From assembly GCA_044507605.1 (NCBI GenBank), contig JBIQJI010000017.1, positions 1 to 64,000 on the forward strand: a DNA stretch of 64,000 nt, in the 5' to 3' direction. This stretch comes from Thermopolyspora sp044507605. GTDB lineage: Bacteria; Actinomycetota; Actinomycetes; Streptosporangiales; Streptosporangiaceae. Below, in pieces: positions 25,876 through 35,091 of the stretch. Position 1 is the first letter of the stretch. Every line of letters begins with the position of its first letter. Position numbers and translations under genes: made by a program. The notes beneath the pieces were generated by a model, which was given only the letters and a program-made list of their open reading frames with translations, searched no databases and was not told the origin of the DNA.

Positions 25876-27126
25876 ATGAGATTCGGTGGGCGTCCACTTC
25901 GCTGGGCCGCCGCGCTGGTCGCGGCCGGCCTGCTGCTCGCGGGATGCGGAGGCGGAGGCGGCGACGACGCCGGCTCCGGCGACGGCGGCAAGACCACGGT
26001 GACCCTCTGGCACTACTACGGCCCCCCGGACAGCGCGACCGGCGCCGCGCTGGTGCGGCTGGTCGAGCGGTACGAGAAGGCGCACCCGGACGTGGACGTG
26101 CGGACCCGGCACATCCCGTTCGGCGACTTCACCCGCACGCTGCTCCAGGCGGCCGCCGGCCAGGACCTCCCCGACATCGCGCTGATCAACGCGTTCCACA
26201 CGCAGGCCATGGTCGAGGCGGGGGTCATCCAGCCACTCGACGACCGGGTCGCGAAGTGGGGCAAGAAGGACGGCTTTTTCCCCGCGAGCTGGCAGACCAC
26301 CCAGGTCGACGGCAAGACGTACGGGCTGCCGCACCTCGCCGACGCCTACGCCGTCTACTACAACACCGACATGCTGGACAAGGCGGGCGTGCAGCCGCCG
26401 GAGACCTGGGCCGAGATGGGCGAGGCCGCGAAGAAGCTCGCCACGGACGGCCACCGGGGCCTGGCGGTGAGCGGCATCGAGGGCGACGAGGGCGCCACCG
26501 GGCTGATCCTGCGGATCCTCGCGGCGGGCGGCGACGTCGCCCACATCGACTCGCCGGCGGGCAGGGAGGCGCTGACCCAGTTCACCGAGCTGGTCGGCAG
26601 CGGCGCCATGTCGAAGGGCATCCTCGGCTGGAACGAGGAGGACGTGAAGAACCGGTTCGCCAACGGCAAGGTCGCCATGATGATCAACTCGGCGACGTAC
26701 GTCAGTACGCTGCGCACCGAGCATCCGGACCTGAAGTGGAAGGTGACGCTGCTCCCCGAGGACGAACAGCGGCCCACCCTGCTCGGCGCGGAGAACCTGA
26801 CCATCACCACGGGCAGCGAGCATCCCGACGCCGCCTGGGACCTGATGACGTGGATGCAGCGGCCGGACGTGCTGGCCCAGTACCTCCCCGACCGCAACAA
26901 GCTCCCGGCCCGCAGCGACGTGCCGGCGGGCGACGACGAGGCGCGGGCGGTGTTCCAGGAGCAGTTGAAGTCGGCCTGGGTGCCGTCGGGCGCGGTCGCG
27001 AAGTCGGCGAGCGAGGTCTTCACCGACGTCCAGGGCGCCCTGCAGGCGGCGGTCAGCGGATCGGCGAGCGTCGGCGAGGCCCTCGCGCGGGCCCAGCAGA
27101 AGATCGACAAGGCGCTGGCCGGTTAG
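25876..27126 (+). CDS. ABC sugar-binding lipoprotein
   Basis: 416 residues from ATG with GGGAGGG 5 bases upstream. A signal peptide ends in LLLAGC (lipobox), then a Gly/Asp linker and a family-1 solute-binding domain (TVTLWHYYGPPDSATGAAL, DIALINAF, GLPHLADAYAVYYNTDM). It captures an oligo- or monosaccharide outside the membrane for the permeases that follow. The pairing with alpha-galactosidase suggests an alpha-galactoside, an inference only. Confidence 0.93.
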   Translation: MRFGGRPLRWAAALVAAGLLLAGCGGGGGDDAGSGDGGKTTVTLWHYYGPPDSATGAALVRLVERYEKAHPDVDVRTRHIPFGDFTRTLLQAAAGQDLPDIALINAFHTQAMVEAGVIQPLDDRVAKWGKKDGFFPASWQTTQVDGKTYGLPHLADAYAVYYNTDMLDKAGVQPPETWAEMGEAAKKLATDGHRGLAVSGIEGDEGATGLILRILAAGGDVAHIDSPAGREALTQFTELVGSGAMSKGILGWNEEDVKNRFANGKVAMMINSATYVSTLRTEHPDLKWKVTLLPEDEQRPTLLGAENLTITTGSEHPDAAWDLMTWMQRPDVLAQYLPDRNKLPARSDVPAGDDEARAVFQEQLKSAWVPSGAVAKSASEVFTDVQGALQAAVSGSASVGEALARAQQKIDKALAG

Positions 27127-27144
27127 CCGGCGGGAGAGATCGCC

Positions 27145-28083
27145 TTGGCCCTGCTACTCGGCAAACGCCGCGCCGTGGCCCGGAGGACCGCCCCTCGGGC
27201 CCGGCGGCGGCCGCCGCTCTCGACGTACCTGTTCGTCCTGCCCGCGGTCGTGTTCGTGGCGGCGACCGTGCTCTACCCGCTCGTGTACAACGTCGCGATC
27301 AGCTTCCGTGACGTGGGCCTGCGCGAGATCGTCGCCGGCGGCGGCGACTTCGTCGGATTCGACAACTACCTGGCGGAGCTGCGCAAGCCGGAGTTCCGGA
27401 ACGCGCTGCTCGTCTCGCTGCTCTACACGGTGCTCGGCGTCGGCTTGGCCTTCGTGTGCGGGCTGGCCATGGCCGTCTTCCTCAACCGGCGGTTCCCCGG
27501 GCGCGACCTGATGCGGTCGGTGCTGCTGGTGGCCTGGGTGCTGCCGACCGTCGTCAGCGCCAACGTGTGGAAGTGGATGCTCGACGGCGGCCACGGCCTG
27601 CTCAACACCGTGCTCGGCGCCCTCGGCCTCGTCGACGATGACCTGTTCTGGCTGCTGGAACCGGCTACCGCGCTGGCGTCGGTGGTCCTGGCCACGGTGT
27701 GGACGCTGGCGCCGTTCGCGATGATCCTTCTGCTGGCCGGGCTGCAGAACATCCCCGGCCCCCTGTACGAGGCCGCCCGCATCGACGGCGCGAACGCCTG
27801 GCAGCGCTTCACCCGCATCACGGTGCCGATGCTGCGGCCCGTCAGCATGACGGTCCTGCTGCTGCTGTTCGTCACCACGTTCAAGACGTTCGACACGATC
27901 TACCTGATGACCCGGGGCGGGCCCGGCAACGCCACGATGATCCTGCCGATCCACGCCTACCTGGAGGCGTTCTCGTTCTTCCGGTTCGGCACCGGGGCCG
28001 CCGCGACGACGGTGATGCTGCTGATCCCGCTCCTGCTGAGCCTGTTCTACTTCCGCTCGCTGAGGAAGGAGGACCTCGCGTGA
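27145..28083 (+). CDS. ABC sugar permease (MalF type)
   Basis: 312 residues from TTG with GGGAGAGA upstream. It has six predicted membrane helices and the EAA loop EAARIDGANAWQRFTRITVP that docks with the ATPase. It overlaps the next permease by 4 bases. No ATP-binding subunit lies in the operon. Confidence 0.93.
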   Translation: MALLLGKRRAVARRTAPRARRRPPLSTYLFVLPAVVFVAATVLYPLVYNVAISFRDVGLREIVAGGGDFVGFDNYLAELRKPEFRNALLVSLLYTVLGVGLAFVCGLAMAVFLNRRFPGRDLMRSVLLVAWVLPTVVSANVWKWMLDGGHGLLNTVLGALGLVDDDLFWLLEPATALASVVLATVWTLAPFAMILLLAGLQNIPGPLYEAARIDGANAWQRFTRITVPMLRPVSMTVLLLLFVTTFKTFDTIYLMTRGGPGNATMILPIHAYLEAFSFFRFGTGAAATTVMLLIPLLLSLFYFRSLRKEDLA

Positions 28084-28919
28084 GCGCGCGCCGCCTGCTC
28101 GGCGCCCGATGGGCGAGCACTGTCATCGGCGCGCTGCTGGCCGCCGTCTACATCGTGCCGGTCTACTGGATGGTCGCCACGTCGCTCAAGCGACCCGGCG
28201 ACGTCTTCGCCGATCCGCCCGACATCGTGCCCTCCCCCGTCTCGTTCGGCGCGTACGCCGAGGCCGTCTTCGCCAACACGCACGTGCTGCGCGGCCTCGC
28301 CAACAGCACCGTCGTCGGGGCCGGCACGACCCTGCTCACGCTCGCCCTCGCGCTGCCGGCGGCGTACGGCATGGCGCGGTTCCGGCTGCGGTTCGTGAGC
28401 GCGTTCCTGCTGCTGTTCCTCGTCGTTCAGATGATCCCGGCGATCAACGTGGCGCTGCCGATGTTCGTCATCTTCAGCCACCTCGGCCTGGTGAACAGCT
28501 ACCTGGGCCTGGTGCTGGCCAACTGCTCGCTGGCGCTGCCGCTCGCGGTCGTCGTGCTGCGGCCCTACTTCCTCGCGGTGCCGGGCGAGGTGGTGGAGGC
28601 GGCCAGGGTGGACGGCTGCGGCCAGTGGTCGGCGTTCCTGCGGATCGCGCTGCCCGTGTCGGTGCCCGGCATCGTCACGGTGGCCGTGGTGAGCTTCCTC
28701 GGCGCGTGGGGCGAGTTCGTGTTCGCGCTGGCGCTGGTCACCAAGGACCAGATGCAGCCGGTCAGCGTGGTGCTGGCCGGGCTCACCAACGCGTTCGGCA
28801 CCCGGTGGAACGACGTGATGGCCGTCTCCGCCGTGGTCTCCCTGCCCATCTTCCTGGCGTTCCTGTTCCTGCAGCGGTTCGTCGTCGGCGGGCTGACCGC
28901 CGGAGCCACCAAGAACTGA
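28080..28919 (+). CDS. ABC sugar permease (MalG type)
   Basis: 279 residues from GTG overlapping the previous stop. It has six membrane helices and the EAA loop VEAARVDGCGQWSAFLRIALP. It is the partner of the MalF-type permease. In actinomycetes such pairs commonly share a housekeeping MsiK-type ATPase encoded elsewhere. Confidence 0.93.
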   Translation: MSARRLLGARWASTVIGALLAAVYIVPVYWMVATSLKRPGDVFADPPDIVPSPVSFGAYAEAVFANTHVLRGLANSTVVGAGTTLLTLALALPAAYGMARFRLRFVSAFLLLFLVVQMIPAINVALPMFVIFSHLGLVNSYLGLVLANCSLALPLAVVVLRPYFLAVPGEVVEAARVDGCGQWSAFLRIALPVSVPGIVTVAVVSFLGAWGEFVFALALVTKDQMQPVSVVLAGLTNAFGTRWNDVMAVSAVVSLPIFLAFLFLQRFVVGGLTAGATKN

Positions 28920-28947
28920 CGCCCGACCCGTGAAGGAGAACCTGTTG

Positions 28948-29880
28948 ATGCGCCGTATGTCAGCGAGCACCGATCTGGAGATCTGGGCGGCCGTCCCGAC
29001 GCCGTTCGGCCCAGACGGCGCGCTGCGCCTGGACGTCGTCGGCGACCAGGCCGGCCACCTGCTCGCCTCGGGGGTGAACGGTGCTTTCGCCGGCGGCACG
29101 ACCGGGGAGTTCCCCGCGCTCAGCACCGTCGAACGGCTGGAGCTGGTGGCGGCCTGGGCCGAGCGGCGGCCGCCGGGGCTGGGGCTCGGCGTACACGTGG
29201 GGCACACCGTGCTGGACGAGGCCCGGACACTTGCCCGGCAGGCCGCGGACGCGGGGGTCGACATGATCGCCGCCGTGGCCCCCTACTACGGCTCCGCCGC
29301 GCGGGTGGAGCAGGTCGTGGGCCATCTGGCGCGGATCGCCGAGGCGGCACCCGGCGTGCCGTTCTGCTACTACCACAATCCCGGCATGACAGGCGTGGAC
29401 CTGCCCGCGTCGGCCGTGGTGGCCCGCGCCGTCAAGGAGATCCCGACGTTCGCGGCCGTCAAGTTCACCGACGGCGATCTGCTGGAGTACGCCCGGACCC
29501 AGGAGGCCGCGCCCGACGCGCGGATCTTCTTCGGCAAGGACGAGCTGCTCCCGGCCGCCTTCGCCATGGGCGCGCGGGCCGTCATCGGCAGCCTCTACAA
29601 CTTCCTCGCCCCGCTCGCCCGCGAGGTGTTCCGCGCCGCCACCGCCGGACGGCAGGCCGAGGCCGCCGCGCTGCACCGCCCCTTCCGCGAGGTCGCCGCC
29701 GTCGCAGACCGGTACGGCTCGCTCGCCGTCATCAAGGAGCTCGCCGGCCGGTTCGGGCCGAACCCCGGACGATGCCGCTCCCCATGGGACACCCTTGGGG
29801 CCGAGACACCCGCAGAGATCGTTCGGGTCGCCGACGACCTGCGGCCGATCATCGCGAAAGGGGAGACGACGACGTGGTGA
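28948..29880 (+). CDS. Aldolase/lyase of the DapA (DHDPS/N-acetylneuraminate lyase) family
   Basis: 310 residues from ATG, with AAGGAG 9 bases upstream. It is a TIM-barrel class I aldolase: GGTTGEFPALS phosphate/carboxylate motif, catalytic Tyr in FCYYHNPGMTGV, Schiff-base Lys in FAAVKFTDGD. The YYHNP context is closer to N-acetylneuraminate lyase and 2-keto-3-deoxy-sugar acid aldolases than to true DapA. In a sugar-uptake operon it probably splits or dehydrates a keto-deoxy sugar acid; the substrate is not determined by sequence. Confidence 0.85.
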   Translation: MRRMSASTDLEIWAAVPTPFGPDGALRLDVVGDQAGHLLASGVNGAFAGGTTGEFPALSTVERLELVAAWAERRPPGLGLGVHVGHTVLDEARTLARQAADAGVDMIAAVAPYYGSAARVEQVVGHLARIAEAAPGVPFCYYHNPGMTGVDLPASAVVARAVKEIPTFAAVKFTDGDLLEYARTQEAAPDARIFFGKDELLPAAFAMGARAVIGSLYNFLAPLAREVFRAATAGRQAEAAALHRPFREVAAVADRYGSLAVIKELAGRFGPNPGRCRSPWDTLGAETPAEIVRVADDLRPIIAKGETTTW

Positions 29881-30575
29881 CCAGACGGCCCATCTACCGC
29901 GAGGCCCAGGAGCGCCTGCGCGAGTACATCCGGACCCACCGGATGCGCCCCGGCGACCGGCTGCCCCCCGAGGCCATCCTCGCCAGCGAGCTCGGCGTCA
30001 GCCGGCCCTCGCTACGCGAGGCGACCAAGAGCCTCCAGACGCTCGGCGTGATCGAGGCCCAGCATGGCAACGGGCTGTTCGTGTCGGCCTTCTCGTTCCG
30101 GCCCATCATCGAGCAGCTGCCGTACGGGCTGGCCGAGACCGGGGCCAGCTTCGGCGAGATCCTCGTCGCGCGGGAAGCCATGGAGGTCGGGCTGATGTCG
30201 TTCGTCGCCCGGCTCGCCGGAGGCGACGAGCTGCGCGAGTGCGAGCGGCTCGCCCATGTGATGGGCGAACGCGAGGCCGCCGGGCTGCCCTGCGCCGACG
30301 TGGACAATGCGTTCCACCTCCAGCTCTACCGGGGGCTGCGCAACCCGCTGGTCGACCAGGTGATAGAGACCTTCTGGGAGCTGTACGCCAGGCTCGACGA
30401 CAACGGCCCGGCCGTTGGCGACAGACGTCTCGGCCCCATCCACCTGGCCATCGTGCGCGCCCTCCGCAAGGGCGACGCTCAGCTCGCGGCGGCCGAGATG
30501 CGGGCGCACTTCGACGACGTACGGCAACGGGCCGCCACCATCGAGGCCGCCGGGGAAGGCACGGAACACGCGTGA
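29874..30575 (+). CDS. GntR-family regulator with FCD domain
   Basis: 233 residues from GTG (29874, or 29877). It has the winged helix MRPGDRLPPEAILASELGVSRPSLREATKSLQTLGVIE and an all-helical FCD domain. The FCD metal/ligand site residues are suggested by H in NAFHLQLY and H in GPIHLAIVRAL. It overlaps both neighbours by a few bases. It is the likely local regulator acting at the operator in the 25812 promoter, with a sugar acid as probable effector. Confidence 0.9.
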   Translation: MVTRRPIYREAQERLREYIRTHRMRPGDRLPPEAILASELGVSRPSLREATKSLQTLGVIEAQHGNGLFVSAFSFRPIIEQLPYGLAETGASFGEILVAREAMEVGLMSFVARLAGGDELRECERLAHVMGEREAAGLPCADVDNAFHLQLYRGLRNPLVDQVIETFWELYARLDDNGPAVGDRRLGPIHLAIVRALRKGDAQLAAAEMRAHFDDVRQRAATIEAAGEGTEHA

Positions 30576-32821
30576 ACGACCTGCTCGTCCTCTCCGCTCC
30601 CGGCACCGCCCTCGTGCTCGACCCGCGCGGCCCCGGCCTGCCCCGGGTGCTGCACTGGGGCCCGTCCCTCGGCCCGCTCGACGGCCTGACCGCGGCCGTG
30701 CTCGACGCCGCCTGGGAGCCGGCCCGGCTCGGCTCCGCTCCCCCGGAGCAGCCGGCGCCGACCCTGCTGCCCACCCAGCACGATGGTTGGCCGGGCCGTC
30801 CCGGCCTCCTCGGCCCGCCCGCCCTGCCGCACCTGCGGCTGACCCGCACCGGCGACATCGAGACGCACGTCGTCCCGGACGCGGGCGGGCGGCTCGTCGT
30901 CGGGGCCGAGGACGCGGAGGCCGGTGTGGCCGTGCTGACCGAGCTGCGCATGGACGCCGAAGGCGTGATCATGCTCCGCCACACCCTCACCAACCTCGGC
31001 TCCGCTCCTGACGCCCGCCCCGATGCGGGCCGTGGGCCCGGCATCGGCTCGGACAACGCCCAGAGCGGGCACGCGGCCACCGTCCGTGACGTGGTCGCCG
31101 CCGCGGGGGCCTGGGCTCCGGTCGCGCCGCTCGCGCTGCTGCCGGTGCCGGGCCACGCCACCGAGCTGCTCGACTGGACCGGGCGGTGGGGACGGGAGCG
31201 GTTCCCGCAGCGGTCGCCGTTCCACCAGGGCGTGCGGGCGCTGGAGCTGCGGCGGGGGCGCACCGGGCATGCCGCGACCGGACTGCTCGCCGCCGGCACG
31301 CCCGGGTTCGGGTTCCGCCAGGGCGAGGTGTGGGCCGTGCATCTCGGCTGGAGCGGCGACCACACCCACTACGCCGAGCGGCTGCCCGAGGGCGCGTCGG
31401 TGCTCGGAGCCGGCGAGTTGCTCGCCCCCGCCGAGGTGCGGCTGGGCCCCGGGGAGAGCTACGAGTCGCCCTGGACGTACTTCGTCTACTCCGGCGACGG
31501 GCTCGACGGCATCGCCGCCCGGCTGCACCGGCATCTGCGGGCCCGGCCGGGCCACCCCCGCTCGCCCCGGCCCGTCGTGCTGAACACCTGGGAGGCCGTC
31601 TACTTCGACCAGCGGCCCGGCCACCTGATCGCGCTGGCCGAGCGGGCCGCTGGCATCGGGGTCGAGCGGTTCGTGCTCGACGACGGCTGGTTCCGGGGCC
31701 GCCGAGGCGACACCGCGGGGCTGGGTGACTGGTACGTGGCCGAGGACGTGTGGCCGCACGGCCTGCACCCGCTGGCCGACCGGGTGCGCGAGCTCGGCAT
31801 GGAGTTCGGGCTGTGGGTCGAGCCCGAGATGGTCAACCTCGACTCCGACCTGGCCCGCGCCCACCCCGAGTGGCTGCTGCGCGCCCCCGGCCGTACCCCG
31901 CGCGAGTGGCGCCACCAGCACGTCCTGGACCTGGCGCACCCCGACGCCTTCGCCCACATCCTCGGCCGGCTCGACGCGCTGATCGGCGAGAACGGCGTCG
32001 CCTACCTCAAATGGGACCAGAACCGCGACCTGCTGGAGGCCGCGCACGACGGCACGGCCGGGGTGCACGCACAGACCCTGGCGCTGTACCGGCTGCTCGA
32101 CCTGCTCCGCGAGCGGCACCCCCGGCTGGAGATCGAGTCGTGCGCCTCCGGCGGCGCCCGCATCGACCTCGGCATCCTCGCCCGCGCCGACCGCGTGTGG
32201 GCGTCCGACACCAACGACCCCCTCGACCGGCAGGACATCCAGCGCCAGCTCACCACCCTGCTGCCGCCCGAGCTGATCGGCGCCCACATCGGCCCGCCCA
32301 CCGCCCATGTCACCGGGCGCGCGGCGGACCTGCCGTTCCGGGCCGCGACCGCGCTGTTCGGCCACGCCGGGCTCGAATGGGACATCACGACCTGTACGCC
32401 GGACGAGCTGGCCTACCTGACCCACTGGATCGCGGAGTACAAGCGGCTGCGCCCCCTGCTGCACGGCGGCGAGGTCGTCCGCGCCGACACCACGGGCCCC
32501 GAGTGGCTGCACGGCGTGATCGCCCCCGACCGGTCACACGCCCTGTTCGCCTGCGTCACCACGGCGACCGCCCCGTACGTCGCCCCGCCCCGGCTCCGCC
32601 TCGCCGGGCTCGACGAGCGGGCGACGTACCGGGTGACGCCGCTGACCGGCCTCACCCCCCTACTCGGCCGGTTCCGCCAGCCGCGCTGGCTCGACGGCGG
32701 CACGACGCTGCCCGGCGCCGTGCTGACGCGCGCCGGGCTCGCCGCCCCGCTGCTCAACCCCTCCCAGGCCCTCCTCATCGAGCTCCGCTCGACCTCCGAG
32801 CGGGCACGCACCACCCCCTGA
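30572..32821 (+). CDS. GH36 alpha-galactosidase
   Basis: 749 residues from GTG overlapping the regulator stop. The N-terminal beta-sandwich (about 1-320) is followed by a TIM barrel with ERFVLDDGWFRGRRGDT and the nucleophile D482 in YLKWDQNRDL. The acid/base is D546 in ASDTNDPLDRQ, and a C-terminal beta domain closes the protein. No signal peptide is present, so it acts in the cytoplasm on imported alpha-galactosides such as melibiose or raffinose. Length is standard for bacterial GH36. Confidence 0.92.
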   Translation: MNDLLVLSAPGTALVLDPRGPGLPRVLHWGPSLGPLDGLTAAVLDAAWEPARLGSAPPEQPAPTLLPTQHDGWPGRPGLLGPPALPHLRLTRTGDIETHVVPDAGGRLVVGAEDAEAGVAVLTELRMDAEGVIMLRHTLTNLGSAPDARPDAGRGPGIGSDNAQSGHAATVRDVVAAAGAWAPVAPLALLPVPGHATELLDWTGRWGRERFPQRSPFHQGVRALELRRGRTGHAATGLLAAGTPGFGFRQGEVWAVHLGWSGDHTHYAERLPEGASVLGAGELLAPAEVRLGPGESYESPWTYFVYSGDGLDGIAARLHRHLRARPGHPRSPRPVVLNTWEAVYFDQRPGHLIALAERAAGIGVERFVLDDGWFRGRRGDTAGLGDWYVAEDVWPHGLHPLADRVRELGMEFGLWVEPEMVNLDSDLARAHPEWLLRAPGRTPREWRHQHVLDLAHPDAFAHILGRLDALIGENGVAYLKWDQNRDLLEAAHDGTAGVHAQTLALYRLLDLLRERHPRLEIESCASGGARIDLGILARADRVWASDTNDPLDRQDIQRQLTTLLPPELIGAHIGPPTAHVTGRAADLPFRAATALFGHAGLEWDITTCTPDELAYLTHWIAEYKRLRPLLHGGEVVRADTTGPEWLHGVIAPDRSHALFACVTTATAPYVAPPRLRLAGLDERATYRVTPLTGLTPLLGRFRQPRWLDGGTTLPGAVLTRAGLAAPLLNPSQALLIELRSTSERARTTP

Positions 32822-32836
32822 AAGGCAAGAAACGTC

Positions 32837-34654
32837 ATGACCGATGCGTCCCTGTCACGCAGACGAGTGCTTGGATACGCCGGTGCGGGCGCCACCGGGG
32901 CGTACCTCCTCACCGCCGCCTCTCCCGCGCACGCCTCCGCCCAGGGCGGCACTCCTGCCCTCCAGGTCGCCAGCGCGACCGCCGTCGCCTCGGAGAACGT
33001 GCCGCGCAAGTACACCGCGCTGCGCACCGACGGCTACGAGACTCCGGGCGACGGCGGCGGCGCGCTCTACCGGCGGCTCGGCCGCGGTCCCTCCTCGCCC
33101 GACCGGTGGCACCTGCGGTCACGCGACGGCTCCTGGTGGGAGATCGCCGACGACGTCGTCTCGGTGCGGGCCCTCGGCGCCAAGGGCGACTACGACGAGC
33201 AGGCGGGCACCGGCGCCGATGACACCGCCGCGCTGATGGCCGCCGCCCGGCTGGACCGGGTGATCTACGTGCCGGGCACCGATCGCACGTACCGGTGCAC
33301 CGATCAGATCGCGCTGACCCGCGACGGCGCCACCTGGTACGGCGACGGTTACCGCTCCAGGATCACCCTGTTCTCCGGCGAGAGCGGGGCCGGGGCGCTG
33401 ATCGGCATTCACGGCGACGCCCCCGCCACGGCCGACGGGCCGCCGGCGCGCGTCGTGCGCGGCGTGCGGGTGTCCGGGCTGCACCTCGACACCCGCGACA
33501 GCAAGAACAACAACGGGCTCGGCGGGTCGTTCCTGGCCGACGTGCGGGTGGACAACATGTACTTTTCCCGCATCGGCCGCAAGGCGCTCACCTTCCAGTA
33601 CCACTGCCACAACGTGCACTGCCGCGACATCACGATCTACAGCACGTCGAGCGAGCCCGGCGCCACCTTCTCCGCGGTCAGCGTGGAGGGCCTCACCGAG
33701 GGCGTCGATCTCAGCTACTACCCGGGCGGCACCAGCAGCACCGCCGACCTGAAGGGCGAGGACGTCTCCGATATCGGCTTCAGCCGGGTTTCCTGCGCCA
33801 AGACGGGCTACAACTACATCGTCGTCTCCAACGCCCACGGGGTGACCTTCGAGGACATCGACCTCGGCGACACCGCCGGGGCGGGCTCGTTCGTGATCTT
33901 CACCCGGAAAGTGTGGGACAGCCACATCCGGCGCATCCGCGGCGGCGACACCAAGCGCCGCATGATCTTCTTCGACAAAGAGGTGACCGGCTGCTCGGTG
34001 CGCGGTTTCCACTTCGGCGCGACCGTCGGCACCGGAGGCGACGGCCGGGCCGTGCACGTGGCCGGGCCGGGCAACCTGATCGCCGACGGCTCCTTCGCCC
34101 ACCGCAACTCGGCCGCGCAGGAGGCCCTCTACGTCACGGCTCCCGACGTCACCCTGTCGGGCCTCGAGGTCCGCGAGTGCGCGTCGACGTTCGTCCTCAA
34201 CGGCCCCCCGGCCGCCGCCGGCCTCACCTTGACCGGCTCCCGCTTCACGGCCGCCACCGCGTCGGCCTTCCGCGTCAAGGGCCCGCGCGCGATCATCCAG
34301 GGCAATCGCTTCGACACCCCGGGCGCCACCTTCGCCGGCCGCTTCGAGGGCCCCGGCAACCAGTGCACCGGCAACACCTTCTCCGGCACCGGCGACGACC
34401 GAATCGTCGTCACCAACGGCGCCTCCGCCCTGATCGCGCTCAACACCTTCGGCGACGGCTCCCGGATCCGTTTCGAAGCCGGCACCCTCTACGCCGGCGC
34501 CTGCTTCGCCAACACCGGCCTCGCCGACCTCACCCCCAACCACCTTCCCCTCGGCAGCGGCGCCCTCCACGCCGACGGAAGCGGCGTGCTACGCATCAAG
34601 AGCACCCCCTTCACCTCCGACACCGACGGCACCGTGGTCGGCACCCAGACCTGA
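32837..34654 (+). CDS. Tat-exported right-handed beta-helix (pectate-lyase-superfamily) protein
   Basis: 605 residues starting 15 bases after the GH36 gene, AAAGGCAAG upstream. The N-terminus has a twin-arginine signal (SRRRVLGYAG then a hydrophobic stretch to SPAHASA). RALGAKGDYDEQAGTGADDTAAL is the usual entry strand of GH28/pectate-lyase-like helices. The rest is a ladder of short strands typical of a parallel beta-helix. No single active-site motif can be fixed. Probable extracellular polysaccharide lyase or hydrolase feeding the transporter. Confidence 0.85.
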   Translation: MTDASLSRRRVLGYAGAGATGAYLLTAASPAHASAQGGTPALQVASATAVASENVPRKYTALRTDGYETPGDGGGALYRRLGRGPSSPDRWHLRSRDGSWWEIADDVVSVRALGAKGDYDEQAGTGADDTAALMAAARLDRVIYVPGTDRTYRCTDQIALTRDGATWYGDGYRSRITLFSGESGAGALIGIHGDAPATADGPPARVVRGVRVSGLHLDTRDSKNNNGLGGSFLADVRVDNMYFSRIGRKALTFQYHCHNVHCRDITIYSTSSEPGATFSAVSVEGLTEGVDLSYYPGGTSSTADLKGEDVSDIGFSRVSCAKTGYNYIVVSNAHGVTFEDIDLGDTAGAGSFVIFTRKVWDSHIRRIRGGDTKRRMIFFDKEVTGCSVRGFHFGATVGTGGDGRAVHVAGPGNLIADGSFAHRNSAAQEALYVTAPDVTLSGLEVRECASTFVLNGPPAAAGLTLTGSRFTAATASAFRVKGPRAIIQGNRFDTPGATFAGRFEGPGNQCTGNTFSGTGDDRIVVTNGASALIALNTFGDGSRIRFEAGTLYAGACFANTGLADLTPNHLPLGSGALHADGSGVLRIKSTPFTSDTDGTVVGTQT

Positions 34655-34734
34655 TCCGGGAACGGTCCCGAGACCGGGAAGCACGGCGCCAGGAGAACTC
34701 CCGCTCGGCTCGCCGCGTCTTCCGTGGCCGTATC

Positions 34735-34750
34735 CCCGATCGTGATCGGG
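34735..34750. repeat. Palindrome CCCGATCGTGATCGGG
   Basis: Perfect dyad with a 4-base centre between the beta-helix gene and the S4 gene. Either a short terminator or an operator. Confidence 0.3.
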
Positions 34751-34806
34751 CGGCTCCGGCGGCGAAGGCGGGGCGGCCTGCTTCGGGGCCTGCCTATGCT
34801 GAGGGC

Positions 34807-35037
34807 GTGGGACAGGAGTTTCTGGAGGAGACGTTCCGGCTGCGGTCGGAGTTCATACCGCTGTGCGATCTGCTGAAGTACTGTTCGGTGACCGGCAGCG
34901 GCGGCGCGGCCAAGTATCTGATCGCCGAGGGGAACGTCCTGGTCGACGGCGAGGTGGAGCTGCGTAAGCGCCGCAAGATCCGGGCCGGTCAGGTGGTCAG
35001 CGGGATGGATTTCGAGATTCACGTGGTGGGTGCCTGA
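34807..35037 (+). CDS. Small S4-domain RNA-binding protein (YbcJ/YaaA-like)
   Basis: 76 residues from GTG. It is a single S4 fold: FIPLCDLLKYCSVTGSGGAAKYLIAEGNVLVDGEVELRKRRKIRAGQVV. The stand-alone S4 family binds structured RNA, often in ribosome assembly or quality control. It is monocistronic, ended by the hairpin at 35041. Confidence 0.88.
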   Translation: MGQEFLEETFRLRSEFIPLCDLLKYCSVTGSGGAAKYLIAEGNVLVDGEVELRKRRKIRAGQVVSGMDFEIHVVGA

Positions 35038-35040
35038 GCG

Positions 35041-35081
35041 GCACCCTGGCAGGGGGACGTCGTTGGCCCCCACCGGGGTGC
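35041..35081. terminator. Bidirectional hairpin between S4 gene and gdhA
   Basis: Nested stems GCACCC/GGGTGC and GGGGG/CCCCC placed between two convergent genes, 3 bases after the S4 stop and 11 bases from the gdhA stop. Confidence 0.6.
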
Positions 35082-35091
35082 TCGCGCCTGC

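Noticed and set aside
29795..32821. 1008-residue GH36 with long N-terminal extension
   Set aside because: The extension is the GntR gene read out of frame; GTG 30572 overlaps the regulator stop.
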